From: Actinomycetota bacterium
GTDB taxonomy: Bacteria; Actinomycetota; Thermoleophilia; Solirubrobacterales; JACPNS01
Length of the DNA: 51,761 bases
Direction: 5' to 3'
NCBI GenBank assembly: GCA_016213645.1
Contig: JACQZY010000022.1
Location: 1 to 51,761, forward strand
Shown one piece after another: positions 36,391-44,124 of the stretch; position 1 is the first letter of the stretch; every line of letters starts with the position of its first letter. The position numbers were made by a program, and so were the translations under genes. A model generated the notes under the pieces. The model was not told where the DNA came from, did no database searches, and saw nothing but the letters and a program-made list of their open reading frames with translations.

Positions 36391-36529
36391 GAATATAAAC
36401 GCATCGGCCGGACGGAAACGTTTGTTCGCATCGACGATTGCGTGAATGTCACGAATTTGTTGCTGAATCGTGTCGAATCGTTGCATTCGGGTCTTGTTTC
36501 GTTACACGCGATTCGCTTGAGTGAGAGGC

Positions 36530-36790
36530 ATGTTCAAATACATCAAGCCGCCAGGCGCGGCAACAGACTCCGGCCCGGAACAATGGGCAGCCATGAATCA
36601 GAATCTTCGCGCGGGTGAGCACGTAGTCGTGCAGGGCATGCGCCCGGGCATGGACCCGGACGCCGAGCCCGAGTTCGAGACCGGCATAGCCACTGAAGAC
36701 GATTTCGAGGACGATTGCCCACTCTGCGCGACGATGCGCGAACGCGTTCGCAACGGCGAAGAGATCGAAATCACGAGAGTGAAGTTCTGA
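36530..36790 (+). CDS. Small acidic hypothetical protein with CPLC motif
   Basis: An 86-residue protein read divergently from lexA. The composition is acidic in the middle (EPEFETGIATEDDFEDDCPLCATMRERV) and the only Cys form a CPLC pair. No homologue is recognised; a lone CxxC could be a redox site or half of a zinc site shared in a dimer. The ATG at 36530 is preceded closely by GAGAGG. It lies about 140 bp from the SOS box, so damage control is possible but unproven. Codon positions look like those of a real gene. Confidence 0.55.
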   Translation: MFKYIKPPGAATDSGPEQWAAMNQNLRAGEHVVVQGMRPGMDPDAEPEFETGIATEDDFEDDCPLCATMRERVRNGEEIEITRVKF

Positions 36791-36821
36791 GGGCATCGGG
36801 CGAGTCGGCCTGCTCGATTGC

Positions 36822-36873
36822 CTTGTGGGATTGCCTTGCGCGATCGGCTTGTGGGATTGCCTTGTGCGATCAG
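36822..36873. repeat. 26-bp tandem duplication
   Basis: Two 26-bp units that begin CTTGTGGGATTGCCTTG and differ at about three positions lie head to tail (36822-36847, 36848-36873). Further degenerate TGCGGTC/TGCGATC units continue to about 36926. The 257-bp gap between the CPLC protein gene and the thioesterase gene holds no other feature. Confidence 0.7.
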
Positions 36874-37047
36874 CTGGTGCGGTCAACTAGTGCGGTCGGT
36901 CCATGCGATCGGCGCTTGCGACCGTCGCGGGAGTCGGGCAGCGATCACTTGTGTCGTCGGCCGGGATCCTCACCGGGATGATCCGCCATAGTGCGAGTGT
37001 GACTTGCCGCACACCCCTGGTCGTCGGCCGAACGGTAACCTCGCCGC

Positions 37048-37971
37048 GTGCCCACGATCAAAGTCGACCCGATCGTGATCAACCCGGACTTCGCGTTCGA
37101 TCCGGAGATCACACACAAGTTCACGCGCAACACCTTTCCGGGCTGGCTGGACTTCGAGGTGCTGGAGCTGGGTCCCGATCGCTGTGTCGGCACGCTGGTG
37201 GTGAGCGAGCGCCACCTGCACCGCGTGGACAACATGCACGCCGGTGCATGGACCGCCTTTGCCGACAGCATCGCGGGCTGGGCGACCGCCCGCAATGTGC
37301 CCGTCGGCTGGAACTTCACGACGGCCGAGATGAAGATGAACATGTTCGCGCTGGCGAAGGCCGGCGACGAGCTGATCGCGCTGGCCGAGCCGCTGCACAT
37401 CGGCCGCCGCACGCACACGTGGGAGGTGCGGATCATCAGTGACGACCGGATGGTCGGCAATTTCCTCTGCACACAGGTGTTGCTTGAGCCGAAGAACGGC
37501 GGCGCGCCAAAGGTGTCCACATCGGAGGTGCCGCCCGAGGCCGTGGGCGTGGAAGGCGCTGAGCGCACGCCGGAGGTACCGGCGCTGGACATTCCGCAGG
37601 GGCCGTACGCCACGCATCTGGGGATCGAGTTGCTTGAGGTTTCCCCCGAGCGGGCCGTCGGCCGCATGGCGATCGACGAGCGTCACCTGCACAGCGGCAA
37701 GTTCATGCACGGCGGCGTGTGGGCGACCTTCGGCGACACCGTGGCGGGTGAGGGCACGATCGCGAATCTGCGCCCCGGTCGGGTCTTCAGCAGCGTGGAT
37801 CTGAAGGTCAACGTGATCGGAGCGGGCCGCGCCGGAATGACCCTTGAGGCCGAAGCCACGCCGCTGCACGTCGGCCGTCGCACGCAGGTCTGGATGGTGA
37901 TGATCCGCTGCGAGGGCAAGGTCGTGGCGCAGTTCACGAATACACAGATGGTGCTGGACCTAGGCGAGTAA
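37048..37971 (+). CDS. Double-hotdog PaaI-like acyl-CoA thioesterase
   Basis: A 307-residue protein with two hotdog domains in tandem. Domain 1 (about 30-145) has HLHRVDNMHAGAWTAFADSIAG; domain 2 (about 185-305) has HLHSGKFMHGGVWATFGDTVAG. Both show the HGG/HAG helix-start typical of PaaI-type thioesterases, and both end in HIGRRTHTWEV and HVGRRTQVWMV. Such enzymes hydrolyse aromatic or fatty acyl-CoA. The fusion would act as one chain of a pseudo-dimer. The start is GTG at 37048. A hairpin with a T-tract lies 100 bp after the stop and probably terminates the transcript. Confidence 0.87.
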   Translation: MPTIKVDPIVINPDFAFDPEITHKFTRNTFPGWLDFEVLELGPDRCVGTLVVSERHLHRVDNMHAGAWTAFADSIAGWATARNVPVGWNFTTAEMKMNMFALAKAGDELIALAEPLHIGRRTHTWEVRIISDDRMVGNFLCTQVLLEPKNGGAPKVSTSEVPPEAVGVEGAERTPEVPALDIPQGPYATHLGIELLEVSPERAVGRMAIDERHLHSGKFMHGGVWATFGDTVAGEGTIANLRPGRVFSSVDLKVNVIGAGRAGMTLEAEATPLHVGRRTQVWMVMIRCEGKVVAQFTNTQMVLDLGE

Positions 37972-38025
37972 CGCCGCAGAGGCGCCAAAGGACCGGCGCG
38001 TCAGAGATGCGGCAGGGCCGGACTC

Positions 38026-38220
38026 CGGCAGTGCAGCGGAGTCTTACTCTGCGGCGGCATAATGGGCAGGGTGCAGCGGAGCCAGACTCCGCTGCGGTTT
38101 TTGGCTTGTTTATGCGGTCCGCGTAATCATCTCCGTTGAAGGGATGGCTTTCCGATGGGCTTTGCCGCAGCGGAGTCTGGCTCCGCAGCGGAGTCCGGCT
38201 CCGCGGCGGCATAATGGGCG
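38026..38220. repeat. Hairpin repeat cluster B/C
   Basis: The 287-bp gap between the thioesterase and formate dehydrogenase genes holds several copies of the GCAGCGGAG-N5-CTCCGCTGC repeat: a diverged copy from 38033, a perfect one at 38073-38095, and two head-to-tail copies at about 38167-38207. A second shared block, GCGGCGGCATAATGGGC, follows the copies at about 38051 and 38204. The text ATGGGCTTT-GCAGCGGAG-TCTGG at about 38155-38180 recurs in the 45.4-kb cluster, so homology extends beyond the core hairpin. Confidence 0.85.
38073..38102 (+). terminator. Repeat-derived terminator after the thioesterase gene
   Basis: One copy of the repeat forms a perfect 9-bp stem, GCAGCGGAG-ccaga-CTCCGCTGC, followed by GGTTTTT. 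This fits a rho-independent terminator for the thioesterase transcript and insulates the formate dehydrogenase operon. Confidence 0.7.
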
Positions 38221-38258
38221 GACGATTGTTGATCGCGAATCCGTTGGTCCTTCACTCC

Positions 38259-39920
38259 ATGTCTGAGAATCTCGTCGAACTTGTCCGCCGTACGCACGCC
38301 GATCAGGCGCCCGCGGCGCTTGCGCTGTTGCAACAGCGGATCGCCGAGCACGGTGAAGTCAACTCCGATGACCTGCGCGAGGCGGCCGAATTGTCCGGTC
38401 TGCCGGAAGCCGCCGTGTATGGCGTCGCCTCTTTCTATGACGACCTTCGCTCCCCGCGCGGCGAACGCCACGTACGGGCATGCGGCGGGACCGCATGCTT
38501 TGCGGCCACGGGAGGTGCGCATCTGGATGAGCTCGCGGACGGTCTGGGCGTGGCTCCAGGTGAGCGTGCCGCCTCCGGCAAGGTCTCGCTTACGGAGACG
38601 ATGTGCCTGGGATTCTGCCACTCGGCGCCCGCCGTTTTAGTCGGCGACACGATCGACGCCGGAGACGGCGTGGTCGCACGAGTACTGGCCGGTGGGGAGA
38701 GTCCGGCCGACGAACCGGACTGGCGCAGCACCCTCGACGAGCCGGTGCTCACGAAGGCAGGCGACTGGTCGGGATTGAAGGCCGCGCTCGGCTCACCTTC
38801 GGAGGCACCTTCGGAGGCACTGCTTGAAACCGTCGAAGCCTCCACCCTGCGCGGCCGCGGCGGCGCGGCCTACCCGGCCGGAACCAAGTGGCGTCTCGCG
38901 CGCGACGCGTCCGGTGAGCGTAAGTTCATCGTCGCCAACGGCGACGAGGGCGATCCCGGCTCCTACATCGACAAGTACTTGATGGAGCGCAATCCGGCAC
39001 TGGTGCTGGAGGGCATGGCTCTTGCCGGATACGCCGTCGGCGCAAGTCATGGCTTCTTGCTCGCTCGTTCCGAGTATCCACTGTCGAAGCCTGCACTGGA
39101 AGCGGCGGCGGCCTCAGCGCGCGCGAACGGCCTGCTTGGCGAGAACATCCTTGACAGCGGTTTCAGCTTCGACGTCACGATCATCGAAGGCGCGGGTTCG
39201 TACGTTGTCGGCGAAGAGACTGCGCTGCTGGCATGTATCGAGGGCTTGCGCGGAACCGTATTCGCGCGGCCGCCGTACCCGGCGCAAAGCGGACTGTTCG
39301 GCATGCCGACGGTGGTCAACAACATCGAAACGCTCGCCAACGTGCCGTTCATCGCCGCGCGCGGCCCGGACGCCTACGCCGCGCTCAGCCCCGGCGCGTC
39401 GAACGGCAGCAAACTGGTCTGCTTCAACGAGCGATTTGCACGGCCCGGCGTGTACGAGGTGCGCTTCGGCACGTCGCTGCGCGATCTCTGTGAGGAGCTT
39501 GCGGGCGGTCTGCGCGACGGGCACACGATCAAGGCGCTGCAGATCGGTGGTCCGCTGGGCGGGATACTGCCCGCCTCGCTGCTGAACACCGCTTTCGACT
39601 TCGACGCGCTGGCGACGGTCGGTTGCATGCTCGGCCACGGCAGCATCGTCGCCTTCGACGAGAGCACGAACATGCGCGATGTCGCGCGCCATTTGCTGCG
39701 TTTCGGCGCGCACGAGAGCTGCGGCAAGTGCATGCCGTGCCGGGTCGGTCTCAAGCGCGGGCACGAGATGTTCGCCGGTGATGTTCCGGTCGATCGCGCG
39801 CGACTTGAGGTCCTGCTGGAGGCGCTGGAGATCGGCAGTCTCTGTGCCCACGGTGGCGGCATGCCGGCGCCGATCCGAAGTTTGATCGAGCACTTCCCCG
39901 ACGAGCTGGGGCTGGCCTGA
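38259..39920 (+). CDS. NAD-dependent formate dehydrogenase, fused NuoE-NuoF-like (gamma-beta) subunit
   Basis: A 553-residue diaphorase subunit. The N-terminal 150 residues are NuoE-like with a [2Fe-2S] site (C75, C80, C116, C120). The rest is NuoF-like: GRGGAAYPAGTKW (198-210) for NADH, NGDEGDPGSYIDKYLME for FMN, and a [4Fe-4S] site in ESCGKCMPCRVG near 486 with a distal Cys in GSLCAHGG near 527. In FdsABG-type enzymes these are two proteins, FdsG and FdsB; here they are fused. It would pass electrons from formate to NAD+. The ATG at 38259 is chosen because the upstream frame is built of repeat sequence. It overlaps the next start by one base (TGATG). Confidence 0.88.
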   Translation: MSENLVELVRRTHADQAPAALALLQQRIAEHGEVNSDDLREAAELSGLPEAAVYGVASFYDDLRSPRGERHVRACGGTACFAATGGAHLDELADGLGVAPGERAASGKVSLTETMCLGFCHSAPAVLVGDTIDAGDGVVARVLAGGESPADEPDWRSTLDEPVLTKAGDWSGLKAALGSPSEAPSEALLETVEASTLRGRGGAAYPAGTKWRLARDASGERKFIVANGDEGDPGSYIDKYLMERNPALVLEGMALAGYAVGASHGFLLARSEYPLSKPALEAAAASARANGLLGENILDSGFSFDVTIIEGAGSYVVGEETALLACIEGLRGTVFARPPYPAQSGLFGMPTVVNNIETLANVPFIAARGPDAYAALSPGASNGSKLVCFNERFARPGVYEVRFGTSLRDLCEELAGGLRDGHTIKALQIGGPLGGILPASLLNTAFDFDALATVGCMLGHGSIVAFDESTNMRDVARHLLRFGAHESCGKCMPCRVGLKRGHEMFAGDVPVDRARLEVLLEALEIGSLCAHGGGMPAPIRSLIEHFPDELGLA

Positions 39921-40564
39921 TGCGCGTCAACGTGGACGGGACCGAGATTGAAGTGCCCGAGGGCACGACGCTGCTGGAAGCCGCGCGCGCGGCCGGCCGC
40001 CAGATTCCGACACTCTGCTTCGACGAGCGGCTGAAACCCTTTGGCTCCTGCCGCGTCTGCTTGGTGGGCGTCGAGGGACGCGAGCGACCCGTCGCATCCT
40101 GCACCACCCATTGCGCCGACGGCATGCGTATCGACACGCAGGACGCCACCGCGCGGCGCGTTGCAGGCGCAATCGTGGAGCTGCTGCTGTCGGAATTGCC
40201 CGATCCACCTGAGCCGGGCACCGAGTTGGCCGAAGTTGCCGCCGGTCTCGGCGTGACCACGACACGTTTTGACGGCGAACGGCACGCGCGCGATCACGAC
40301 ACCCGCCACCCTTATCTGGCCTTTCGCCACGAACTGTGCATTTCGTGCGGCCGCTGCGTGCGGGCCTGCGACGAGATCCAGGGCGCGTTCGCACTGACGG
40401 CCACAGGACGCGGCTTCGAAGCAAACGTAACCGCCGGCCTGGACTCCGGATTCCTTCAATCCGACTGCGTCTCATGCGGCGCCTGTGCCGACACGTGTCC
40501 CACCGGAGCAATCATCGAGACCAGCCTGCTGCCCGCTGCGTCGCCCGCCGAGGATCGGGCGTAA
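39920..40564 (+). CDS. Formate dehydrogenase Fe-S subunit (NuoG-N-terminus-like)
   Basis: A 214-residue electron-transfer protein. It has an N-terminal plant-type [2Fe-2S] domain (C33, C44, C47, C61) and two [4Fe-4S] clusters in CISCGRCVRAC (C140-C150) and CVSCGACADTC (C183-C193). This corresponds to the N-terminal part of FdsA/NuoG, which is normally fused to the catalytic Mo domain; here it is a separate gene. The conserved DTRHPYLAF before the first cubane is as in FdhA proteins. It should wire the catalytic subunit to the diaphorase subunit. The ATG overlaps the upstream stop by one base. Confidence 0.88.
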   Translation: MRVNVDGTEIEVPEGTTLLEAARAAGRQIPTLCFDERLKPFGSCRVCLVGVEGRERPVASCTTHCADGMRIDTQDATARRVAGAIVELLLSELPDPPEPGTELAEVAAGLGVTTTRFDGERHARDHDTRHPYLAFRHELCISCGRCVRACDEIQGAFALTATGRGFEANVTAGLDSGFLQSDCVSCGACADTCPTGAIIETSLLPAASPAEDRA

Positions 40565-40574
40565 CGTGGACCAC

Positions 40575-42728
40575 ATGAGCGGGCCGCCGGACAACACCGT
40601 CACCACCACCTGCGGCTACTGCGGCGTCGGCTGCCGACTGGAAGTACACACCGCGGCCGGCGCGATCCTCAACGTCACCCCCGCGCTCGACGGTCCCGCC
40701 AACCGCGGGCACGCCTGCGTGAAGGGCCGCTTCGCCCACCGCTTCACGCGCGCCCGAGATCGCCTGACCGAGCCGCTGATTCGCGACGGCGACGACTTTC
40801 GCGCCGCAAGCTGGGAAGAGGCGATCGGCCGGATCACAGCCGAGTTGACGCGGATCAAGTCCGCGCACGGTCCCAACGCGATCGCCGCGCTGGCCTCGTC
40901 GCGGGCCACCAACGAGGATTGTTATGCGATGCAGCGCATGGTTCGCGCCGCGATCGGCACCAACAACATTGACAACTGCTCTCGCGTGTGTCACTCGCCG
41001 ACTTCGTTCGCGCTGCTGAGCTCACTGGGGGCGTCAGGCGCGACCGGATCGTTCGATGACATCGCGGCCGCCGACGCCGCGATCCTGATCGGCGTCAACC
41101 CCACCGAGGGTCACCCCGTGGTCGGCGCACGGATTAAGCAGGCGGCGTTGCGCGGCACGAAGCTGGTGACGATCGACCCGCGCCGCATCGAACTGGCCGA
41201 TTACGCGGCCGTGCACCTCGCGCCTCGGCCCGGCACAACCGCGGCCGTGCTGTTGGGGCTGGCGCACGTGATCGAACGTGACGGCCTGACCGACCGCAAT
41301 TTCATTTCGGCCAGCACCGAGGGATACGAGACGCTGGCAGAGTTGCTACCGGCCTACACGCCGGAGTCGGTGCAAGAGATCACCGGCGTGCCGGCCGCCG
41401 ACATCCAAACCGCCGCCCACGTTTACGCCGAGGCCGGTGAGGCGTCTGTGATCTGGGGACTAGGCATGACCGAACACCTTTATGGCTCCGAGTCGGTGCG
41501 GTTGATCTGCAACCTCGCGCTGATGACAGGCAAGATCGGTCGCCGCGGCTCGGCGTTGCTGCCGCTGCGAGGACAGAACAACGTGCAGGGCGCCAGCGAC
41601 ATGGGCGCGCTGCCGGACGTTTTCACCGCGTACCGCTCGGTCGGAAACGACGAGGTCGCGCGCGCGTTCGAGGCTCACTGGGGCGTCAGCGTGCCGCGCG
41701 AGCGAGGACTGCGGATCAACGAGATGTTTGACGCCGCCGTCGCCGGTGAGCTGAAGGCGATGTACATCTTCGGTGAGGACGTCGCGCAAACCGACCCGAA
41801 CACCACACACGTGATCGCCGCACTGAAGCGACTGGAGTTCCTCGTCTGCCAAGACATCTTCCAAAACGAGACGACGAAGTACGCGGACGTGGTCCTGCCC
41901 GCGTCGTCGTTTCTGGAGAAGCTAGGCACCTTCACGAACGCCGAGCGACGCATCCAGCTTGTCGAACCGGCGATCGATCCCCCAGGTGGGGCACGCACCG
42001 ATTTCGAGATCATCGGCGAGGTCTCGCGTGCGCTGGGTTACGACCTCGGCTACGACGGTCCGGCTGACGCGATGGACGAGATCGCGACTCTGACGCCGGA
42101 CTTTGCGGGGGTCGGCTTTGAGGGACTGCGGCGCGAGCGCAGTGGTCTGCAATGGCCCGTTACCGCCGACGGCGTCGATTCGCCGATTTTGTTTGAGCGG
42201 GAGTTCGATCTGCCCGGCGGTCGCGCGCGCTTCGCCGCGTTGCCGTACAAGGCGCCGGGCGACTCAGCCGACGCCGAGTACCCGCTGATCCTGATCACCG
42301 GCCGGCGGCTACATCACTACAACGCGGGCACGATGACTCGCCGCACCGCCAATGTGGAACTGGTCGATCACGAATGGCTGGAGATCCATCCCGACGACGC
42401 CGAGCGGGCGGGCGTGGCCGACGGCGACCTCGTGGCCGTACGCAGCCGGGTCGGCCGGATCGAGTTGCCCGCGCGCGTGACCGAGCGAATCGTGCCGGGT
42501 CACGTGTTCACGGCGTTCCACTTTCCCGAGGTGCGCACGAACCTGCTGGTGGGTGATTCTTCGGATGTGAACACGGCGTGCCCGGAGTACAAGGTGACTG
42601 CGGTGGCGGTGGAGCGGGTTGGCGATCGGGCAGACGGGGATCACGTTGCGGTCGATCGAGCCGTCGGCGATCGGGCGGCGGTCGGTCGGGCGGCGGTTGG
42701 CCGGGCGACGATCAGGTCCGGTGGATGA
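40575..42728 (+). CDS. fdhA: Formate dehydrogenase catalytic subunit, Cys type, bis-MGD
   Basis: A 717-residue molybdenum/tungsten enzyme that oxidises formate to CO2. The N-terminal [4Fe-4S] motif is C13-x2-C16-x3-C20...C48. The metal ligand is C139 in NCSRVCHSP, followed by the conserved His140, where E. coli FdhF has selenocysteine. Later cofactor motifs include GVNPTEGHP, LPLRGQNNVQGASDMG and the C-terminal ITGRRLHHYNAGTMTRR. FdhD is encoded downstream, supporting formate dehydrogenase over nitrate reductase. The last 35 residues (VGDRADGDHVAVDRAVGDR...) are a degenerate repeat not seen in the family. The ATG at 40575 is 10 bp after the preceding stop. Confidence 0.92.
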   Translation: MSGPPDNTVTTTCGYCGVGCRLEVHTAAGAILNVTPALDGPANRGHACVKGRFAHRFTRARDRLTEPLIRDGDDFRAASWEEAIGRITAELTRIKSAHGPNAIAALASSRATNEDCYAMQRMVRAAIGTNNIDNCSRVCHSPTSFALLSSLGASGATGSFDDIAAADAAILIGVNPTEGHPVVGARIKQAALRGTKLVTIDPRRIELADYAAVHLAPRPGTTAAVLLGLAHVIERDGLTDRNFISASTEGYETLAELLPAYTPESVQEITGVPAADIQTAAHVYAEAGEASVIWGLGMTEHLYGSESVRLICNLALMTGKIGRRGSALLPLRGQNNVQGASDMGALPDVFTAYRSVGNDEVARAFEAHWGVSVPRERGLRINEMFDAAVAGELKAMYIFGEDVAQTDPNTTHVIAALKRLEFLVCQDIFQNETTKYADVVLPASSFLEKLGTFTNAERRIQLVEPAIDPPGGARTDFEIIGEVSRALGYDLGYDGPADAMDEIATLTPDFAGVGFEGLRRERSGLQWPVTADGVDSPILFEREFDLPGGRARFAALPYKAPGDSADAEYPLILITGRRLHHYNAGTMTRRTANVELVDHEWLEIHPDDAERAGVADGDLVAVRSRVGRIELPARVTERIVPGHVFTAFHFPEVRTNLLVGDSSDVNTACPEYKVTAVAVERVGDRADGDHVAVDRAVGDRAAVGRAAVGRATIRSGG

Positions 42729-42882
42729 CGATGCGCTTGTCGTCGCTACCCGCGCTCGATCTCGCTTGCTCCACCGGGCGATTGATGCCGTCGTGGGCAA
42801 CGATCAGCAGGCAGCCTGATTCCGCGCCCCGCATCGCGTTCGCGGACGCCGAAGATCGCGCGGTTCATCAGATTGTTGAGAC

Positions 42883-43677
42883 ATGACCCGCTCGTCCCAG
42901 ACTCCCTCGTCCGCAGCGGCGCTCGCCGCCGCACGCATGACAGCACCGGTCACGCGCGACGGCGAGCGAGACGAAGTCGCGATCGAAGAGCCGCTGGAGA
43001 TCCGCGTCGACGGTAAGCCGCTGCTGGTGACGATGCGCACGCCCGGTCACGACGAGGAGCTGGCGCTGGGTTTTCTGTTTAGCGAAGGTTTGATCGACGG
43101 ACCGCGAGTCGCCGGGCCGGGAGCCGAACTGGAGGCCAACGTGATCGACGTCGCGGGACCACTGCTCCGCGACCCCGGCAGTCGCCGCTTTCACGCAAGC
43201 TCGTCCTGCGGCGTCTGCGGCAAGGGCGCGTTGGAGGAGATCGCGACGATCGCGCCGCGCTCGACCGCCGGACCGGCGGTCGAGCGCGAACTGCTCGCGT
43301 CGCTGCCTGAGCGGCTGCATCAACCGGCCTTCGCGCGCACCGGCGGCCTGCACGCAAGCGGCTTGTTCAACGTCGCCGGCGATTTGCTGATCGCCCGCGA
43401 AGACGTCGGCCGGCACAACGCCTTGGACAAGGTGATCGGCCGGGCCTTACTTGACGGGCTTATTCCTCTGCGCGACAGAATCATCTGCGTCAGCGGCCGT
43501 TTGGCGTTTGAGCTGGTTCAGAAAGCGGCCGTCGCAGAGGTGCCGCTGGTCGTCGCCGTCGGCGCGCCGACGTCACTCGCCCTGGAACTGGCGAACGACC
43601 GCGGAATCACCGTGGCCGGATTCGCGCGGGGCGGGGAGATGAATGTGTACTGCGGGGCGGAGCGGGTTTTGGGCTGA
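42883..43677 (+). CDS. fdhD: Formate dehydrogenase sulfurtransferase FdhD
   Basis: A 264-residue protein that passes sulfur from cysteine desulfurase to the Mo cofactor of formate dehydrogenase, which is required for activity. The conserved Cys pair is in SSCGVCGKG (C109, C112). Further family blocks are EEPLEIRVDG, HDEELALGFLFSEG, REDVGRHNALDKVIG and SGRLAFELVQKAA. The length is typical. The ATG at 42883 is 154 bp after the catalytic subunit gene, and the gap shows no terminator. It is the last gene of the formate dehydrogenase operon. Confidence 0.95.
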   Translation: MTRSSQTPSSAAALAAARMTAPVTRDGERDEVAIEEPLEIRVDGKPLLVTMRTPGHDEELALGFLFSEGLIDGPRVAGPGAELEANVIDVAGPLLRDPGSRRFHASSSCGVCGKGALEEIATIAPRSTAGPAVERELLASLPERLHQPAFARTGGLHASGLFNVAGDLLIAREDVGRHNALDKVIGRALLDGLIPLRDRIICVSGRLAFELVQKAAVAEVPLVVAVGAPTSLALELANDRGITVAGFARGGEMNVYCGAERVLG

Positions 43678-43741
43678 GGTTCGAGTGGCGGCGTGCTTTT
43701 GGCAGATCGGTGCCGACAGGAAACAAGTGCCGATCATCCTT

Positions 43742-43824
43742 CCTGATTGTCGCCACCGCGACGCCCAAGGCGGTCTGATCATGCCTCCTGATTGTCGCCA
43801 CCGCGACGCCCCAGGCGGTTTTTT
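43742..43824 (+). terminator. Duplicated hairpin terminator after fdhD
   Basis: A 33-bp direct repeat beginning CCTGATTGTCGCCACCGCG occurs at 43742-43774 and 43787-43819 with one mismatch. Each copy can fold (CGCC/GGCG and ACCGC/GCGGT arms). Only the second is followed by a T-run (43819-43824), so it is the functional rho-independent terminator and the first is a decayed copy or a pause site. The rest of the gap from 43678 to the tRNA shows no gene. Confidence 0.65.
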
Positions 43825-43958
43825 GGTTAATTCGACGATGAGGGCGTCGCTAATTCGTCAACGCATTCACGACGTTTTTTGATGAAGCAACTCCTCGCGT
43901 CACGAGGGGACCGCAAATCTTGCATGTTCGCCCGTGGTGCCGTCGGCGTGTCCTCCCC

Positions 43959-43964
43959 TATACT
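43959..43964 (+). promoter_or_regulatory. -10 element of the tRNA-Leu gene
   Basis: TATACT lies 12 bases before the mature 5' end of the tRNA and matches the -10 consensus at five of six positions. No good -35 hexamer is seen at 16-18 bases, so only the -10 is called. Confidence 0.5.
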
Positions 43965-43976
43965 GCGTTCGCCCTC

Positions 43977-44062
<86 letters not shown>

Positions 44063-44082
44063 TTTGTTTTAAGCAACTCACG

Positions 44083-44115
44083 CCCGTCGTCCGGTTTTCC
44101 GGCGGCGGGTTTTTT
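44083..44115 (+). terminator. Terminator of the tRNA-Leu gene
   Basis: CCCGTCGTCCGG-tttt-CCGGCGGCGGG forms an 11-bp stem with one bulged T and one G-U pair, followed by six T. It is a strong rho-independent terminator 20 bases after the tRNA, and lies just before the stop of the convergent gene. Confidence 0.85.
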
Positions 44116-44124
44116 GCGGCCGTT

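Noticed and set aside
38136..38258. N-terminal extension of the fused formate dehydrogenase subunit
   Set aside because: It is translated repeat DNA (SGVWLRSGVRL); homology begins after the ATG at 38259.
40575..42728. Catalytic Mo subunit as an assimilatory nitrate reductase
   Set aside because: The VCHSP metal-ligand motif, adjacent NuoEF-like subunit and fdhD fit formate dehydrogenase; NasA has no FdhD requirement and a different context.
43742..43819. CRISPR-like direct repeats
   Set aside because: Only two units with a 12-bp spacer and no cas genes; the hairpin plus T-run explain them as a terminator.
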